DNA of 57,766 nucleotides, from positions 1 through 57,766 of the forward strand of contig JAHFNO010000007.1 of the NCBI GenBank assembly GCA_023267275.1. Reading direction: 5' to 3'. Of this stretch, positions 7,241-14,711 are shown piece after piece. A program made the translations under genes and the position numbers. Source of the stretch: Candidatus Nomurabacteria bacterium (GTDB taxonomy: Bacteria; Patescibacteriota; Minisyncoccia; Phycocordibacterales; UBA9973). Below the pieces are notes generated by a model that was not told the origin of the DNA, ran no database searches, and was given only the letters and a program-made list of their open reading frames with translations. Position 1 is the first letter of the stretch. Each line of letters begins with the position of its first letter.

Positions 7241-7269
7241 TTGACAAAAATCAATTATAATGCTATCAT
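7241..7269 (+). promoter_or_regulatory. sigma-70-type promoter TTGACA-N17-TATCAT
   Basis: A perfect -35 at 7241-7246 and TATCAT at 7264-7269 are spaced 17 nt. Transcription would start near 7276, which excludes translation from upstream codons and supports the ATG at 7308. Confidence 0.75.
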
Positions 7270-7307
7270 TCCATCAGAGAACAGGTCAGTTCTATAAAAT
7301 CAAAATC

Positions 7308-7664
7308 ATGATAAATAGTTTTGTTGTCGTTGAAAACGACATAGAGTACAAATTTACTCAAAAGCCCGTTGAGAGAGATGGGTTGTCAGAAATTTCAATT
7401 TCATTATTGTATGCTTTACTCATTAACCTTGAGGATTCAGCCAATATTATTGTCAACGGTAAGAGCTTAGTTATAAAGGATCCTATTTTAGGTTTTATGA
7501 AAGTTCGAATAGCTTCGTATGAAGAAGAGCTAATCAACACTAATGAGGAAAATCTGGATGTAAGGTGCTCTTTACACATAGAACGTTTAAGTGAAGATGA
7601 GGTTCCTGTACTTGAGAGTAGGGACACCTATTTTGTCAAGATAGAAGAAGGTAAGGTAATGTAA
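7308..7664 (+). CDS. small orphan protein, unknown function
   Basis: I do not recognise this 118-residue acidic soluble protein. It is predicted alpha/beta with the patterns SEISISLLYALLINLEDSAN and VRIASYEEELINTNEENLD, and has no cysteine or membrane helix. I chose ATG 7308 because the promoter above would begin transcription near 7276; an in-frame codon at 7260 lies inside the promoter. It has its own promoter and terminator and stands beside another orphan gene of similar size (7907). AT content is higher than in proS downstream. Confidence 0.6.
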   Translation: MINSFVVVENDIEYKFTQKPVERDGLSEISISLLYALLINLEDSANIIVNGKSLVIKDPILGFMKVRIASYEEELINTNEENLDVRCSLHIERLSEDEVPVLESRDTYFVKIEEGKVM

Positions 7665-7692
7665 AATTATACGTGCTTAGCATAAGTATTTC

Positions 7693-7723
7693 AAAAGCAA
7701 TTCAGAAGTGGATTGCTTTTTTA
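7693..7723 (+). terminator. terminator of the 7308 gene
   Basis: AAAAGCAAT and ATTGCTTTT pair around a TCAGAAGTGG loop and the 3' arm runs into TTTTTT. Confidence 0.75.
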
Positions 7724-7729
7724 TTATAG

Positions 7730-7782
7730 AACACCCATTACTTTTGAAGTTTCGGCCGAAACTTAAAAAGTAATGGGTGTTT
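7730..7782. repeat. large nested palindrome with TTTCGGCCGAAA core
   Basis: The outer arms ACACCCATTACTTTT and AAAAGTAATGGGTGT pair across an inner palindrome AAGTTTCGGCCGAAACTT. No T-run follows, so it does not look like a terminator. It resembles the other nested palindromes at gene ends in this window. Confidence 0.75.
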
Positions 7783-7802
7783 GATGGAATTGCTTGGTTT
7801 TC

Positions 7803-7838
7803 TTACGATTTAACTCGCGGTCGTTAGTGAAATCGTAA
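7803..7838. repeat. second hairpin in the same spacer
   Basis: TTACGATTT and AAATCGTAA form a 9-bp stem around an 18-nt loop. It lies between the large palindrome and the promoter at 7861. Confidence 0.5.
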
Positions 7839-7860
7839 AGAGAATAAACTCGGAATATTA

Positions 7861-7888
7861 TTGACATAGCTGGTTATTTGCTTATATT
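7861..7888 (+). promoter_or_regulatory. promoter TTGACA-N16-TATATT
   Basis: Perfect -35 at 7861-7866 and TATATT at 7883-7888. Transcription would start near 7895, giving a leader of about 12 nt before ATG 7907. Confidence 0.7.
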
Positions 7889-7906
7889 GTATAAAAACAA
7901 ATCGCT

Positions 7907-8344
7907 ATGAAGTTTTCATGTACACACAGGCTTAGCAAAAAGAAGCTTATGCCTCCGCTTCTTCATTTTTTTCCTGATTGCATAGTTGGCAATTTGGATC
8001 ACTCGATTACATTAGGCAAGTGTATTGTTGACGGAGATATGACGGTTAGACAAATTATTGACATGATTATTAGTACTACCGCCGATGATATATTTTTCTC
8101 TTCATATATGGAGGCAATTTCTTTGATTCAAGATGCAAAAAAATTGTTTATCCATAAAGGAAGAACTACTTTTGTTTTATACAAGGAAAATACAAGTTTG
8201 AAATTTTTACATGTGTATTATTGGGCAAAAGCGGGGAAGAAGTTCCGCACCTATGTAAAAGATGTAGATCTTGATCATATTTGGTCAGCCGATATAGGTA
8301 TCGTGGTTCTTTTTCAAAAAATGAAAAACGTTGAACTATATTAG
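7907..8344 (+). CDS. orphan protein, unknown function
   Basis: The 145-residue product is not recognised. It starts with a basic segment (HRLSKKKLMPP), contains a hydrophobic DMIISTTADDIFFSS stretch and a central beta-rich part (TFVLYKENTSLKFLHVYY), and has no clear membrane helix or catalytic motif. It is flanked by its own promoter and a clean terminator, so it is probably a monocistronic expressed gene. Together with the 7308 gene it forms a small accessory pocket between rpsB and proS, marked by palindromes. Confidence 0.6.
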   Translation: MKFSCTHRLSKKKLMPPLLHFFPDCIVGNLDHSITLGKCIVDGDMTVRQIIDMIISTTADDIFFSSYMEAISLIQDAKKLFIHKGRTTFVLYKENTSLKFLHVYYWAKAGKKFRTYVKDVDLDHIWSADIGIVVLFQKMKNVELY

Positions 8345-8371
8345 TTAATAGTTTCTACAAAATAGAAGTTT

Positions 8372-8402
8372 AAGGATGGCCGAAATGAGCCATCCTTTTT
8401 AT
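8372..8402 (+). terminator. terminator of the 7907 gene
   Basis: AAGGATGGC-CGAAATGA-GCCATCCTT, followed by TTTTATTT. Confidence 0.88.
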
Positions 8403-8454
8403 TTGTAAAAAGAGCGTTTGTAAGGTACTATCGACTCATAAGTAACTAATATAT

Positions 8455-9912
8455 ATGTCTCAAAATACTCAAAAAACCGAAGAACAGTCGTTTCAAATTA
8501 CTCCTCGTGCCGAAGATTATTCAGCTTGGTATCTCGATATTATTCGCGTTGCAGGTCTTGCCGAACATGGTCCAGCAAAAGGTACGATGGTTATCAAGCC
8601 GTATGGCTATGCTCTTTGGGAAAAAGTACAAAATGTACTCAACGCAAAATTTAAAGAAAGTGGAGTGGAGAATGCATATTTTCCTATGCTCATTCCTGAA
8701 AGTCTCTTGAAGCGTGAAGCCGATCATATTGAAGGATTTGCTCCTGAAGTTGCAGTTGTGACTCATGCTGGCGGAAAACAACTTGAGGAACCACTCATTG
8801 TTCGACCAACTTCAGAAACAATCATGTACGAAGTATTTTCTGGTTGGATTCATTCGTATCGTGATCTGCCACTTTTGATAAACCAATGGGCAAACGTTGT
8901 GCGCTGGGAAATGCGCCCACGTCTCTTTTTGCGTACAACAGAATTTCTTTGGCAAGAAGGACACACTGTGCACAAAGATGAAGCTGATGCAGATGCGCGC
9001 GCTCGTATGATGCTTGAGGTGTATCGAGAATTCGCAGAAAAATATATGGCGATTCCAGTGATTCCTGGACAAAAGTCAGATTCAGAAAAATTTGCTGGAG
9101 CACTTCGCACATATACGTGCGAAGCGATGATGCAAGATGGAAAAGCATTGCAGTTTGCAACATCACACAATCTGGGAGATCACTTTTCAAAAGTATTCAA
9201 CATCCAATTTTTAGACGAAAACAACGAACAGAAATACGGCTGGCAAACAAGCTGGGGTCTTTCGACTCGTACTATCGGCGGACTTGTGATGACACACAGT
9301 GATGACAAAGGTCTTGTACTTCCACCAAAGATGGCATCAATTCAGGCTGTACTTGTGCCAATCCTTACCGGAAAAGAAGATGATGGAAAAGTGTTGGAAA
9401 AAATTCAGGAAATGAATTCAGCTGTTTTAGCGCTCGGCATTACTACAAAAATCGATGACCGAAATACACGTCCTGGTGAAAAGTTTTATGAATGGGAACG
9501 CAAAGGTGTGCCTGTTCGCGTAGAGTTTGGACCAAAGGACATGGCAAACAACCAGGCTGTACTTGTTCGTCGCGACACAGGAGAAAAAGAAACGGTAGCA
9601 CTTTCTGATTTTGCTGATCGAGTTTCGCAGTTGCTTGAAATAATTCAGAAATCAATGTACGAGCGTGCACTCAATCTTCGTACGAGTAAAACGAAGTCAG
9701 TTGATACATGGAACGATTTTACCGAAGCAATCGAGGGAGGCAATTTGGTTCTCGCACATTGGGATGGAACAAAAGAAACTGAAGCTGAAATAAAAGAGGC
9801 GACCGGTGCTACGATTCGTTGTATTCCGTTTGATTCTCAAGAAGAAGTAGGTATTTGTATTAAATCAGGAAAGCCTTCAAATCGTCGTGTGCTTTTTGCG
9901 AAGGCATATTAG
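8455..9912 (+). CDS. proS: prolyl-tRNA synthetase, archaeal/eukaryote type
   Basis: This class II synthetase charges tRNA-Pro. The 485-residue length, the lack of the bacterial editing (INS) insertion and the C-terminal extension ending in VLFAKAY mark the short archaeal/eukaryote-like ProRS, also found in Mycoplasma and Borrelia. Motif 1 surrounds GTMVIKPYGYALWEKVQ (about 43-59), motif 2 is RPTSETIM (about 117-124) with MRPRLFLRTTEFLWQEGHT (about 152-170), and motif 3 is in GGLVMTHSDDKGLVLPP (about 275-291). An anticodon-binding domain follows. A TATATATG run abuts the start. No other tRNA synthetase is nearby. Confidence 0.96.
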   Translation: MSQNTQKTEEQSFQITPRAEDYSAWYLDIIRVAGLAEHGPAKGTMVIKPYGYALWEKVQNVLNAKFKESGVENAYFPMLIPESLLKREADHIEGFAPEVAVVTHAGGKQLEEPLIVRPTSETIMYEVFSGWIHSYRDLPLLINQWANVVRWEMRPRLFLRTTEFLWQEGHTVHKDEADADARARMMLEVYREFAEKYMAIPVIPGQKSDSEKFAGALRTYTCEAMMQDGKALQFATSHNLGDHFSKVFNIQFLDENNEQKYGWQTSWGLSTRTIGGLVMTHSDDKGLVLPPKMASIQAVLVPILTGKEDDGKVLEKIQEMNSAVLALGITTKIDDRNTRPGEKFYEWERKGVPVRVEFGPKDMANNQAVLVRRDTGEKETVALSDFADRVSQLLEIIQKSMYERALNLRTSKTKSVDTWNDFTEAIEGGNLVLAHWDGTKETEAEIKEATGATIRCIPFDSQEEVGICIKSGKPSNRRVLFAKAY

Positions 9913-9920
9913 TATTTTGA

Positions 9921-9950
9921 ATTTCCTAAAGCCTAGCGCCTAATTATCTA
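9921..9950. repeat. short heptamer array between proS and mreB
   Basis: Units TTTCCTA, AAGCCTA and GCGCCTA in register, then an 8-nt ATTATCTA. It ends 8 bp before the mreB start. Confidence 0.5.
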
Positions 9951-9957
9951 ATTTTTC

Positions 9958-11004
9958 ATGTTCGACAAAATCTACAACACATTTTCAAACGATATTGGTA
10001 TTGACCTTGGTACTGCAAATACGCTTGTGTATTTGAAAGGGCACGGCATCGTCATCAACGAGCCGTCTGTTGTGGCGGTCAACCAAAAAACAGGACGCAT
10101 TGTGGCAGTAGGAATGGAAGCAAAAAATATGCTTGGTCGCACACCAGGGCATATCAAAGCCGTGCGCCCAATTATTGATGGTGTGATTTCAGATTTTGAA
10201 GTGACGGAAGAAATGCTTTCATATCTTATTGCGAAAGCCGAAAAAATTTCAAAGAAATTTTTTCGACCGCGTGTTGTCGTAGGTGTGCCATCTGGAATTA
10301 CGAATGTGGAAATTCGCGCCGTATATGATGCGGCAAAATCTGCTGGTGCACGTGAAGTATTCATTATTGAAGAACCAATGGCTGCAGCTATCGGTATTCG
10401 TTTGCCAGTAAAGGAACCAGTGGGATCAATGATTATTGATATTGGTGGGGGAACGACAGACATCGCCATCATCTCTCTTGGTGGAATCGTGTGTTCAAAA
10501 AATTCTAAAGTAGCTGGCGATCGTTTGAACTCAGATATCATTTCTTATTTGCGCGATGAATTTAAATTGCTCATCGGAGAAAAAACAGCAGAAAATGTAA
10601 AGATTGCTATTGGTTCAGTACTCGAAGGTAGTTTTATGGAGGCACAAGTTCGCGGACGTGATTTGGTCACCGGACTTCCACGTGAAGTTATTATTACCGA
10701 TTCAGATATTCGCGAAGCAATCGCTCCTGCAATTAATGATCTTGTTGATGGAATAAAAGAAGTACTCGAAACAACGCCACCAGAAATTCTCTCCGACGTA
10801 ATGCACCGTGGAATTGTGCTCACTGGCGGTGGGGCAATGCTCGTTGGCCTCGACCACTTACTTGAAGGAGTTTTGAAATTTCCTATCTACGTTGCCGAGG
10901 ACCCACTCACTGCCGTGGCGCGTGGAGCCGGTGTTGTTCTCGATTCAATAGATGAATTCCGTGAACAGCTCGTCAGCGCTACACATAATTTGCCACTGAG
11001 GTAG
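9958..11004 (+). CDS. mreB: rod-shape determining protein MreB
   Basis: MreB is the bacterial actin that polymerises under the membrane and steers lateral wall synthesis. The 348-residue product shows the actin-fold ATP-binding signature: phosphate 1 IGIDLGTANTLVY (about 14-26), phosphate 2 IDIGGGTTDIAIISLGG (about 160-176), and the adenosine motif LTGGGAMLVGLDHLL (about 288-302). The EEPMAAAIG connecting motif lies at about 140. Length is typical. It is followed by mreC after a 108-bp repeat-rich spacer. No mreD, rodA or PBP2 is next to it here. Confidence 0.97.
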   Translation: MFDKIYNTFSNDIGIDLGTANTLVYLKGHGIVINEPSVVAVNQKTGRIVAVGMEAKNMLGRTPGHIKAVRPIIDGVISDFEVTEEMLSYLIAKAEKISKKFFRPRVVVGVPSGITNVEIRAVYDAAKSAGAREVFIIEEPMAAAIGIRLPVKEPVGSMIIDIGGGTTDIAIISLGGIVCSKNSKVAGDRLNSDIISYLRDEFKLLIGEKTAENVKIAIGSVLEGSFMEAQVRGRDLVTGLPREVIITDSDIREAIAPAINDLVDGIKEVLETTPPEILSDVMHRGIVLTGGGAMLVGLDHLLEGVLKFPIYVAEDPLTAVARGAGVVLDSIDEFREQLVSATHNLPLR

Positions 11005-11011
11005 AAAATCA

Positions 11012-11110
11012 AGTCTATAGACTCTAGTCTTTAGTCTATAGAGTGTATGCAAATAATAAGACTTTGTATTTATTACTAGAGACTAAAGACTGTAGACTAA
11101 AGACTAATTC
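11012..11110. repeat. inverted heptamer arrays in the mreB-mreC spacer
   Basis: The left arm (11012-11046) is AGTCTAT, AGACTCT, AGTCTTT, AGTCTAT, AGAGTGT. The right arm (11076-11110) is CTAGAGA, CTAAAGA, CTGTAGA, CTAAAGA, CTAATTC. The arms are reverse-complementary in kind. The same two arms flank the four-helix-bundle gene at 47433. Confidence 0.8.
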
Positions 11111-11112
11111 AT

Positions 11113-11904
11113 ATGCATAATCGTCAATTTTCTCCATCACATAGCAAAGCCAGAACGATGCGCATATCTGGCGCAGTAATTGTTCTTGCACTGGTTTTTA
11201 GTATTCCCGTTACTCGCAACGCCGTTCGTTCTAGTATTCATGGAGTTGGTATGGCGATTGCTCGTAGCACTGGAGCTGTGGGAACATGGTTTGGCTCTAT
11301 CGGCACGGCTATTCGTTTCAAGTCTTCACTCGAAGCAGAAAATACTGATTTGAAAAATAAAATTTCTGCGCTTGCTTCGCAAAATGCGATGCAAAGCGAG
11401 CTTTCTTCGGAGAATGCCGATTTGAAAGCGACGCTCGGAAGATCTGAACACAATACATTTACACTCGCTGTTGTTTTGGAAAAACCACCACACTCAATGT
11501 ATGACACTATTATTATTGATGGGGGGAGCAAAGTAGGATTTGCAGTGGGGCAGAGTGTTTACACAAACGGCGAAACTCCAATCGGTACAATTACTGATGT
11601 GTATCCAAATTCTGCGTTGGTAAAACTTTTTTCAACTTCTGGAGAAAAAACAGAAGCGCGCCTCTCTCCATCAAATATCGATGTGACACTTGTAGGACAA
11701 GGTAGTGGCAATTTTTCTGCAACAGTTCCGCATGATTTACCGATTGCAAATGATATTGTCGCAGTTACAAAAGAATTAAATGCACATGTTATTGCACAAT
11801 ATCAAAAAGTCACATCAGATCCACGTGATCCATTTCAAACACTTCTCCTTTCTGCTCCAGTAAATATGAACGAACTCAATTTTGTAGAAGTGAAGAAGAA
11901 CTAG
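11113..11904 (+). CDS. mreC: rod-shape determining protein MreC
   Basis: MreC is the periplasmic or extracytoplasmic scaffold partner of MreB in the elongasome. The 263-residue product has a basic N-terminus, one signal-anchor helix (about 17-36), a coiled coil (about 72-110, with SLEAENTDLKNKISALASQ) and the two beta-barrel subdomains, with the conserved MYDTIIIDGGSKVGFAVGQ stretch (about 134-152). The length is near the family norm. It shares the transcript with mreB unless the intervening repeat hairpin interrupts it. The start ATG lies 2 bp after the heptamer arm. Confidence 0.93.
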   Translation: MHNRQFSPSHSKARTMRISGAVIVLALVFSIPVTRNAVRSSIHGVGMAIARSTGAVGTWFGSIGTAIRFKSSLEAENTDLKNKISALASQNAMQSELSSENADLKATLGRSEHNTFTLAVVLEKPPHSMYDTIIIDGGSKVGFAVGQSVYTNGETPIGTITDVYPNSALVKLFSTSGEKTEARLSPSNIDVTLVGQGSGNFSATVPHDLPIANDIVAVTKELNAHVIAQYQKVTSDPRDPFQTLLLSAPVNMNELNFVEVKKN

Positions 11905-11963
11905 TCGAAAGTTAAAAGTTTATAAAGTCTATAAAGTTACACGAGTTCTTTGCTTATTGAAAT

Positions 11964-11991
11964 AAAAAAAGCCATCCTTTTGAGATGGCTT
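11964..11991 (-). terminator. terminator of the 12016 minus-strand gene
   Basis: On the minus strand AGCCATC-TCAAAAG-GATGGCT is followed by TTTTTTTATT. Confidence 0.85.
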
Positions 11992-12015
11992 ATAACTGAT
12001 TATTAACAAGCTATT

Positions 12016-12312
12016 TTATTCGAATTCCGTTTCCTTTGGAATACGGAAACGATAGAGTGTTGTTTGGCTTACGGGATCATTTTCAGATGTATGGCTGTCT
12101 ATTATTCCACCTACACTTTTTACTTTATTGACGAACGCCATTTTGTCTTGAGCATGTTTTTGTTCATCAAGGCTGTCTGTGCAAACATATCCACTCCTTT
12201 TTTCATAGAAGTTAGGATTATTTTGTATGATGTCCATTAGATCTTTCACTAATGAATATTGTTCCGCAGGATTTAATCCGCTGAAGACGTCTTTAAATGT
12301 GCTTGTGTTCAT
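12016..12312 (-). CDS. small orphan protein, unknown function
   Basis: I do not recognise the family of this 98-residue soluble, mixed-charge protein. It is helical at the N-terminus (FSGLNPAEQYSLVKDLMDII) and ends in a beta-like segment (TTLYRFRIPKE). It has a consensus promoter on the minus strand and a matching terminator, so it is a well-supported single-gene transcription unit. It is encoded against the direction of its neighbours mreC and tgt. Predicted transcription starts about 8 nt before the ATG, with no Shine-Dalgarno visible. Confidence 0.7.
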   Translation of the reverse strand: MNTSTFKDVFSGLNPAEQYSLVKDLMDIIQNNPNFYEKRSGYVCTDSLDEQKHAQDKMAFVNKVKSVGGIIDSHTSENDPVSQTTLYRFRIPKETEFE

Positions 12313-12326
12313 TTTTGATTTTTTTA

Positions 12327-12355
12327 ATTATACACCCTTTTATTAATAATGTCAA
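12327..12355 (-). promoter_or_regulatory. perfect consensus promoter TTGACA-N17-TATAAT
   Basis: On the minus strand the -35 TTGACA is at 12355-12350 and TATAAT at 12332-12327 with 17-nt spacing. This is an exact match to the sigma-70 consensus and serves the 12016-12312 gene. Confidence 0.92.
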
Positions 12356-12379
12356 TAGCACAAAAACTCCTTATTTTGC

Positions 12380-12385
12380 TATAGT
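12380..12385 (+). promoter_or_regulatory. extended -10 promoter for tgt
   Basis: TTTTGCTATAGT provides TATAGT with a TGC extension, the same box as upstream of uvrA (17256). Transcription would start near 12392, and the REP at 12420-12498 would be in the 5' UTR. Confidence 0.5.
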
Positions 12386-12419
12386 GCTTTTGGATTTGAA
12401 ACTGCGTATTGTGTATTGT

Positions 12420-12498
12420 GTCATCCTGAACTAGTTTCAGGATCCAGGTTTGTATTTGAATCTAACTAAAATAGATCCTGAAATAAATTCAGGATGAC
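12420..12498. repeat. REP-type palindrome (GTCATCCTGAA family)
   Basis: Two half-units face each other: GTCATCCTGAACTAGTTTCA from 12420 and its counterpart ending AGGATGAC at 12498. Each half is itself a hairpin (ATCCTGAA...TTTCAGGAT). Copies of this family occur at 17329, 21018, 46179 and 50911. Confidence 0.92.
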
Positions 12499-12507
12499 AC
12501 CCTTAAA

Positions 12508-13794
12508 ATGAAACCAATCAAATTTACCATCGAAAAAAAGATTCCAAACGCGCTTGGACGAGCGGGTGTACTTGAGACACCGCATGGAAAAATTCTCACT
12601 CCAGCATTTGTGCCGGTGGGAACAAAAGCTACAGTCAAAGGTATGACTCCCGAAATGCTCAAAGACGTCGGCGCGCAAGTGGTGCTCGCCAATACATATC
12701 ACTTGTATTTACAACCTGGCGACGAGCTTGTACGAGATGCTGGTGGACTACACAAAATGATGCACTGGGATCGTCCGACTGTTACCGACTCTGGAGGGTT
12801 TCAAGTATTTTCTCTCGGTGCTGCATATGGAAAAGGTATTTCAAAAATTTTGCATCCCGCCGATCCTTCTCTCCAGATTCCAGAACGCTCAAGCGCCGAC
12901 GAAGGCGTAGCACGTCTTGCGACGATCGGTGCAGGCGGTGTTTCTTTCCGTTCGCACATCGATGGATCGCTCCATTATTTCACCCCAGAAAAATCCATTG
13001 AGATTCAACACAATCTTGGTGCTGATATTATTTTTGCATTCGACGAATGTACTTCACCCACAGAAGATCGTCGCTATCAAGAAGAAGCGCTTGGTCGCAC
13101 ACATGCATGGGCAAAGCGCAGTCTCGATTATCATCATTCACGCAAAACTGCTCCCACCACCCCATCCGGAGTACCGTCCACCCCTCCTCAGGCAGGAGGG
13201 GAAAAACTTCCTCAAGCTTTGTTTGGAATTGTGCAGGGTGGTCGCGATGAAGAATTGCGCCGAAAATCTGCACAAGAGATTGCAAATATGAAAACGCTTG
13301 ATGGCGAAACATTCGATGGATATGGAATCGGCGGTAGTTTTGACAAAGACGATTTGCATTCGGCAGTGCGCTGGGTCAACGAAGAATTGCCGGAAGACAA
13401 ACCACGTCACTTGCTTGGTATTGGTGAACCAGAAGATTTGTTTATGGGTGTAGAAAATGGTGTAGATCTTTTTGATTGCGTTGCGCCAACACGCAACGCG
13501 CGCAGTGGTGCATCGCTCTATACAAAAGAGGGAAGAATGAATTTGCTCAACGCAGAATATCGCAATGATTTTTCTCCTATTGAAGCCGATTGTGGATGCT
13601 ATACGTGCAAACATTACACACGCGCATATATTGCCTATCTTTTTCGAGCAAAAGAAATGCTCGCTGGAATTCTCTCATCTGTGCACAATCTTTACTTCAT
13701 CATTCATCTCGTAGATAAAATGCGCGAGACTATTATCGATGGCACATTTGCTGAATACAAGGCAGATTTTTTGAGTCACTATCACAGGAAATAA
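12508..13794 (+). CDS. tgt: tRNA-guanine transglycosylase
   Basis: Tgt exchanges guanine-34 of tRNA-Asp/Asn/His/Tyr for preQ1 (or queuine). The 428-residue protein has the catalytic Asp in TVTDSGGFQVFSLG (about 92-105), the second Asp in FDCVAPTRNARSG (about 316-328) and the zinc site CGCYTC (about 359-364) plus His about 26 residues later. No queuosine biosynthesis genes are nearby, so the base is probably made elsewhere or salvaged. An extra Pro/Gly-rich loop of about 17 residues (TAPTTPSGVPSTPPQAGG) sits between the conserved LDYHHSRK and ALFGIVQGG segments. It is encoded by the palindromic element at 13151-13202. The start ATG lies 10 bp after a REP. Confidence 0.95.
   Translation: MKPIKFTIEKKIPNALGRAGVLETPHGKILTPAFVPVGTKATVKGMTPEMLKDVGAQVVLANTYHLYLQPGDELVRDAGGLHKMMHWDRPTVTDSGGFQVFSLGAAYGKGISKILHPADPSLQIPERSSADEGVARLATIGAGGVSFRSHIDGSLHYFTPEKSIEIQHNLGADIIFAFDECTSPTEDRRYQEEALGRTHAWAKRSLDYHHSRKTAPTTPSGVPSTPPQAGGEKLPQALFGIVQGGRDEELRRKSAQEIANMKTLDGETFDGYGIGGSFDKDDLHSAVRWVNEELPEDKPRHLLGIGEPEDLFMGVENGVDLFDCVAPTRNARSGASLYTKEGRMNLLNAEYRNDFSPIEADCGCYTCKHYTRAYIAYLFRAKEMLAGILSSVHNLYFIIHLVDKMRETIIDGTFAEYKADFLSHYHRK
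13151..13202. repeat. 52-bp GC-rich palindromic element inside tgt
   Basis: CTCCCACCACCCC, a GAGTAC-containing middle and the hairpin CCCCTCCT...AGGAGGGG make up the element. The same layout is found in uvrA at 17875-17928. It is translated in frame as a surface-type loop. Confidence 0.85.
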
Positions 13795-13803
13795 TTGCTG
13801 TTG

Positions 13804-13876
13804 ATCCGGTAGTAGATCTTGCTGGTGTGGCTTCGCCACGCACTTCATAGTGCACCAGCAAGGCTCACTACCGGAT
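13804..13876. other. cloverleaf-like structured element after tgt
   Basis: The outer stem ATCCGGTAGT/ACTACCGGAT (10 bp) and the inner stem CTTGCTGGTG/CACCAGCAAG (10 bp) are separated by a 4+4 internal loop. The apex holds two small hairpins, TGGC-TTC-GCCA and CACT-TCAT-AGTG. It starts 10 bp after the tgt stop and has no T-run on the plus strand until after the next -35, so it is not a standard terminator. Confidence 0.75.
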
Positions 13877-13903
13877 TGACATATTTTTTGTATAGAGGAC
13901 AAT
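13876..13903 (+). promoter_or_regulatory. probable promoter TTGACA-N16-GACAAT
   Basis: A perfect -35 overlaps the last base of the cloverleaf element. The -10 GACAAT matches four of six consensus bases. The start site would be near 13910, upstream of ATG 13936. Confidence 0.5.
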
Positions 13904-13935
13904 AGAGGTAATAAAGTCACCTTAAATTTGTGTGT

Positions 13936-14307
13936 ATGAAAAACGGAGCAAAAACCCTACCTCCGCATGTAGCTGACATTTTAAAAACAGCTACGAGTGG
14001 CGTGCTGGGCACGGAACACAATGTTGTTTCAAGAGAATTTTCAGTTGATTGCAATTCGCTTCCTGATATTGCAATTAAACTCGACAATGATTCTAAACAT
14101 CACGAAGCTATTGTTGGATCGTCGGTAACAATCGTACTGCGTCCATCAGTATGGCAAAAAGCTGATAGGTACGCTTTTGTGGAGGGTGTTGTAAAAGAGA
14201 ACAATAATTTTTTTATCTTTACTGCTAAAAAAATTACTGTTCGAGAAAAAGGTGCTATGGTAGAGGTGTATGACACTTCTCATAAAGCAGCTAGTACTGC
14301 AGAATAA
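13936..14307 (+). CDS. small orphan protein, unknown function
   Basis: This 123-residue soluble protein is not assigned to a family. It is predicted beta-rich (SSVTIVLRPSVWQKADRYAF, FIFTAKKITVREKGAMVEVY), perhaps a small barrel. The ATG at 13936 was preferred over the GTG at 13930 because it fits the predicted promoter spacing. The stop codon lies inside its own terminator hairpin. It precedes a DUF1653 gene and uvrB on the same strand but is separated from them by that terminator, so it is probably monocistronic. Confidence 0.65.
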   Translation: MKNGAKTLPPHVADILKTATSGVLGTEHNVVSREFSVDCNSLPDIAIKLDNDSKHHEAIVGSSVTIVLRPSVWQKADRYAFVEGVVKENNNFFIFTAKKITVREKGAMVEVYDTSHKAASTAE

Positions 14308-14326
14308 TATCTGCAGTACTTTATTT
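14293..14326 (+). terminator. terminator overlapping the 13936 gene's stop
   Basis: AGTACTGCAGA and TCTGCAGTACT pair exactly around ATAATA, then TTATTT. The left arm encodes the last codons of the gene. Confidence 0.8.
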
Positions 14327-14348
14327 AAAAAAGATAACGTACATTTTT

Positions 14349-14711
14349 ATGGAAATAGAAAAAGGATTTTATTATCATTTTCGACACGACCCAAATAAAG
14401 GAGTGAATGATTGTGCGTACGAAATGATTGGTACCGCTTTCAATACAGAAACCGTCACATCCGGTACAGGAAAAACCGAAGACCCAACCGAGTTTTTTAA
14501 AGACGAAATGGTTATTTATCGTCCACTTTACAATACTTCACTTGTCTATAAAGCAGGGAAGCGATTTTGGGTTCGCCCAGCTCATATGTTTTTGGGAATA
14601 GTAGAAAAAGAAGGAAAAACATTTCAACGATTTCAAAAGATTACTGATCCTGTTACCATACAGAAGCTTAAAGAAATAAAGGATGAAATGTATGGAAAAG
14701 AAAGTATTTAA
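14349..14711 (+). CDS. DUF1653 domain protein
   Basis: The 120-residue product matches the layout of DUF1653 proteins. The features seen are YYHFRHDPNKGVNDCAYEMIG at the start (a longer first strand than usual), a central EMVIYRPLY segment (about 56-64) and KRFWVRPAHMFLGIVE (about 74-89) with the characteristic W-V-R-P-x-x-M-F. Family function is unknown. The gene overlaps uvrB by 20 bp, so the two are almost certainly co-transcribed and perhaps translationally coupled. A link to repair is a guess from that overlap. Confidence 0.75.
   Translation: MEIEKGFYYHFRHDPNKGVNDCAYEMIGTAFNTETVTSGTGKTEDPTEFFKDEMVIYRPLYNTSLVYKAGKRFWVRPAHMFLGIVEKEGKTFQRFQKITDPVTIQKLKEIKDEMYGKESI

Noticed and set aside
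9972..10541. A 189-codon minus-strand frame opposite mreB, and similar long antisense frames over tsf, lepA and leuS.
   Set aside because: They mirror the codon structure of the strongly conserved sense genes and have no family signature.
13796..13880. The cloverleaf-like fold after tgt as a tRNA gene.
   Set aside because: It has no T-loop GTTCRA, no seven-base acceptor stem and no anticodon loop of proper size; only the general shape is similar.
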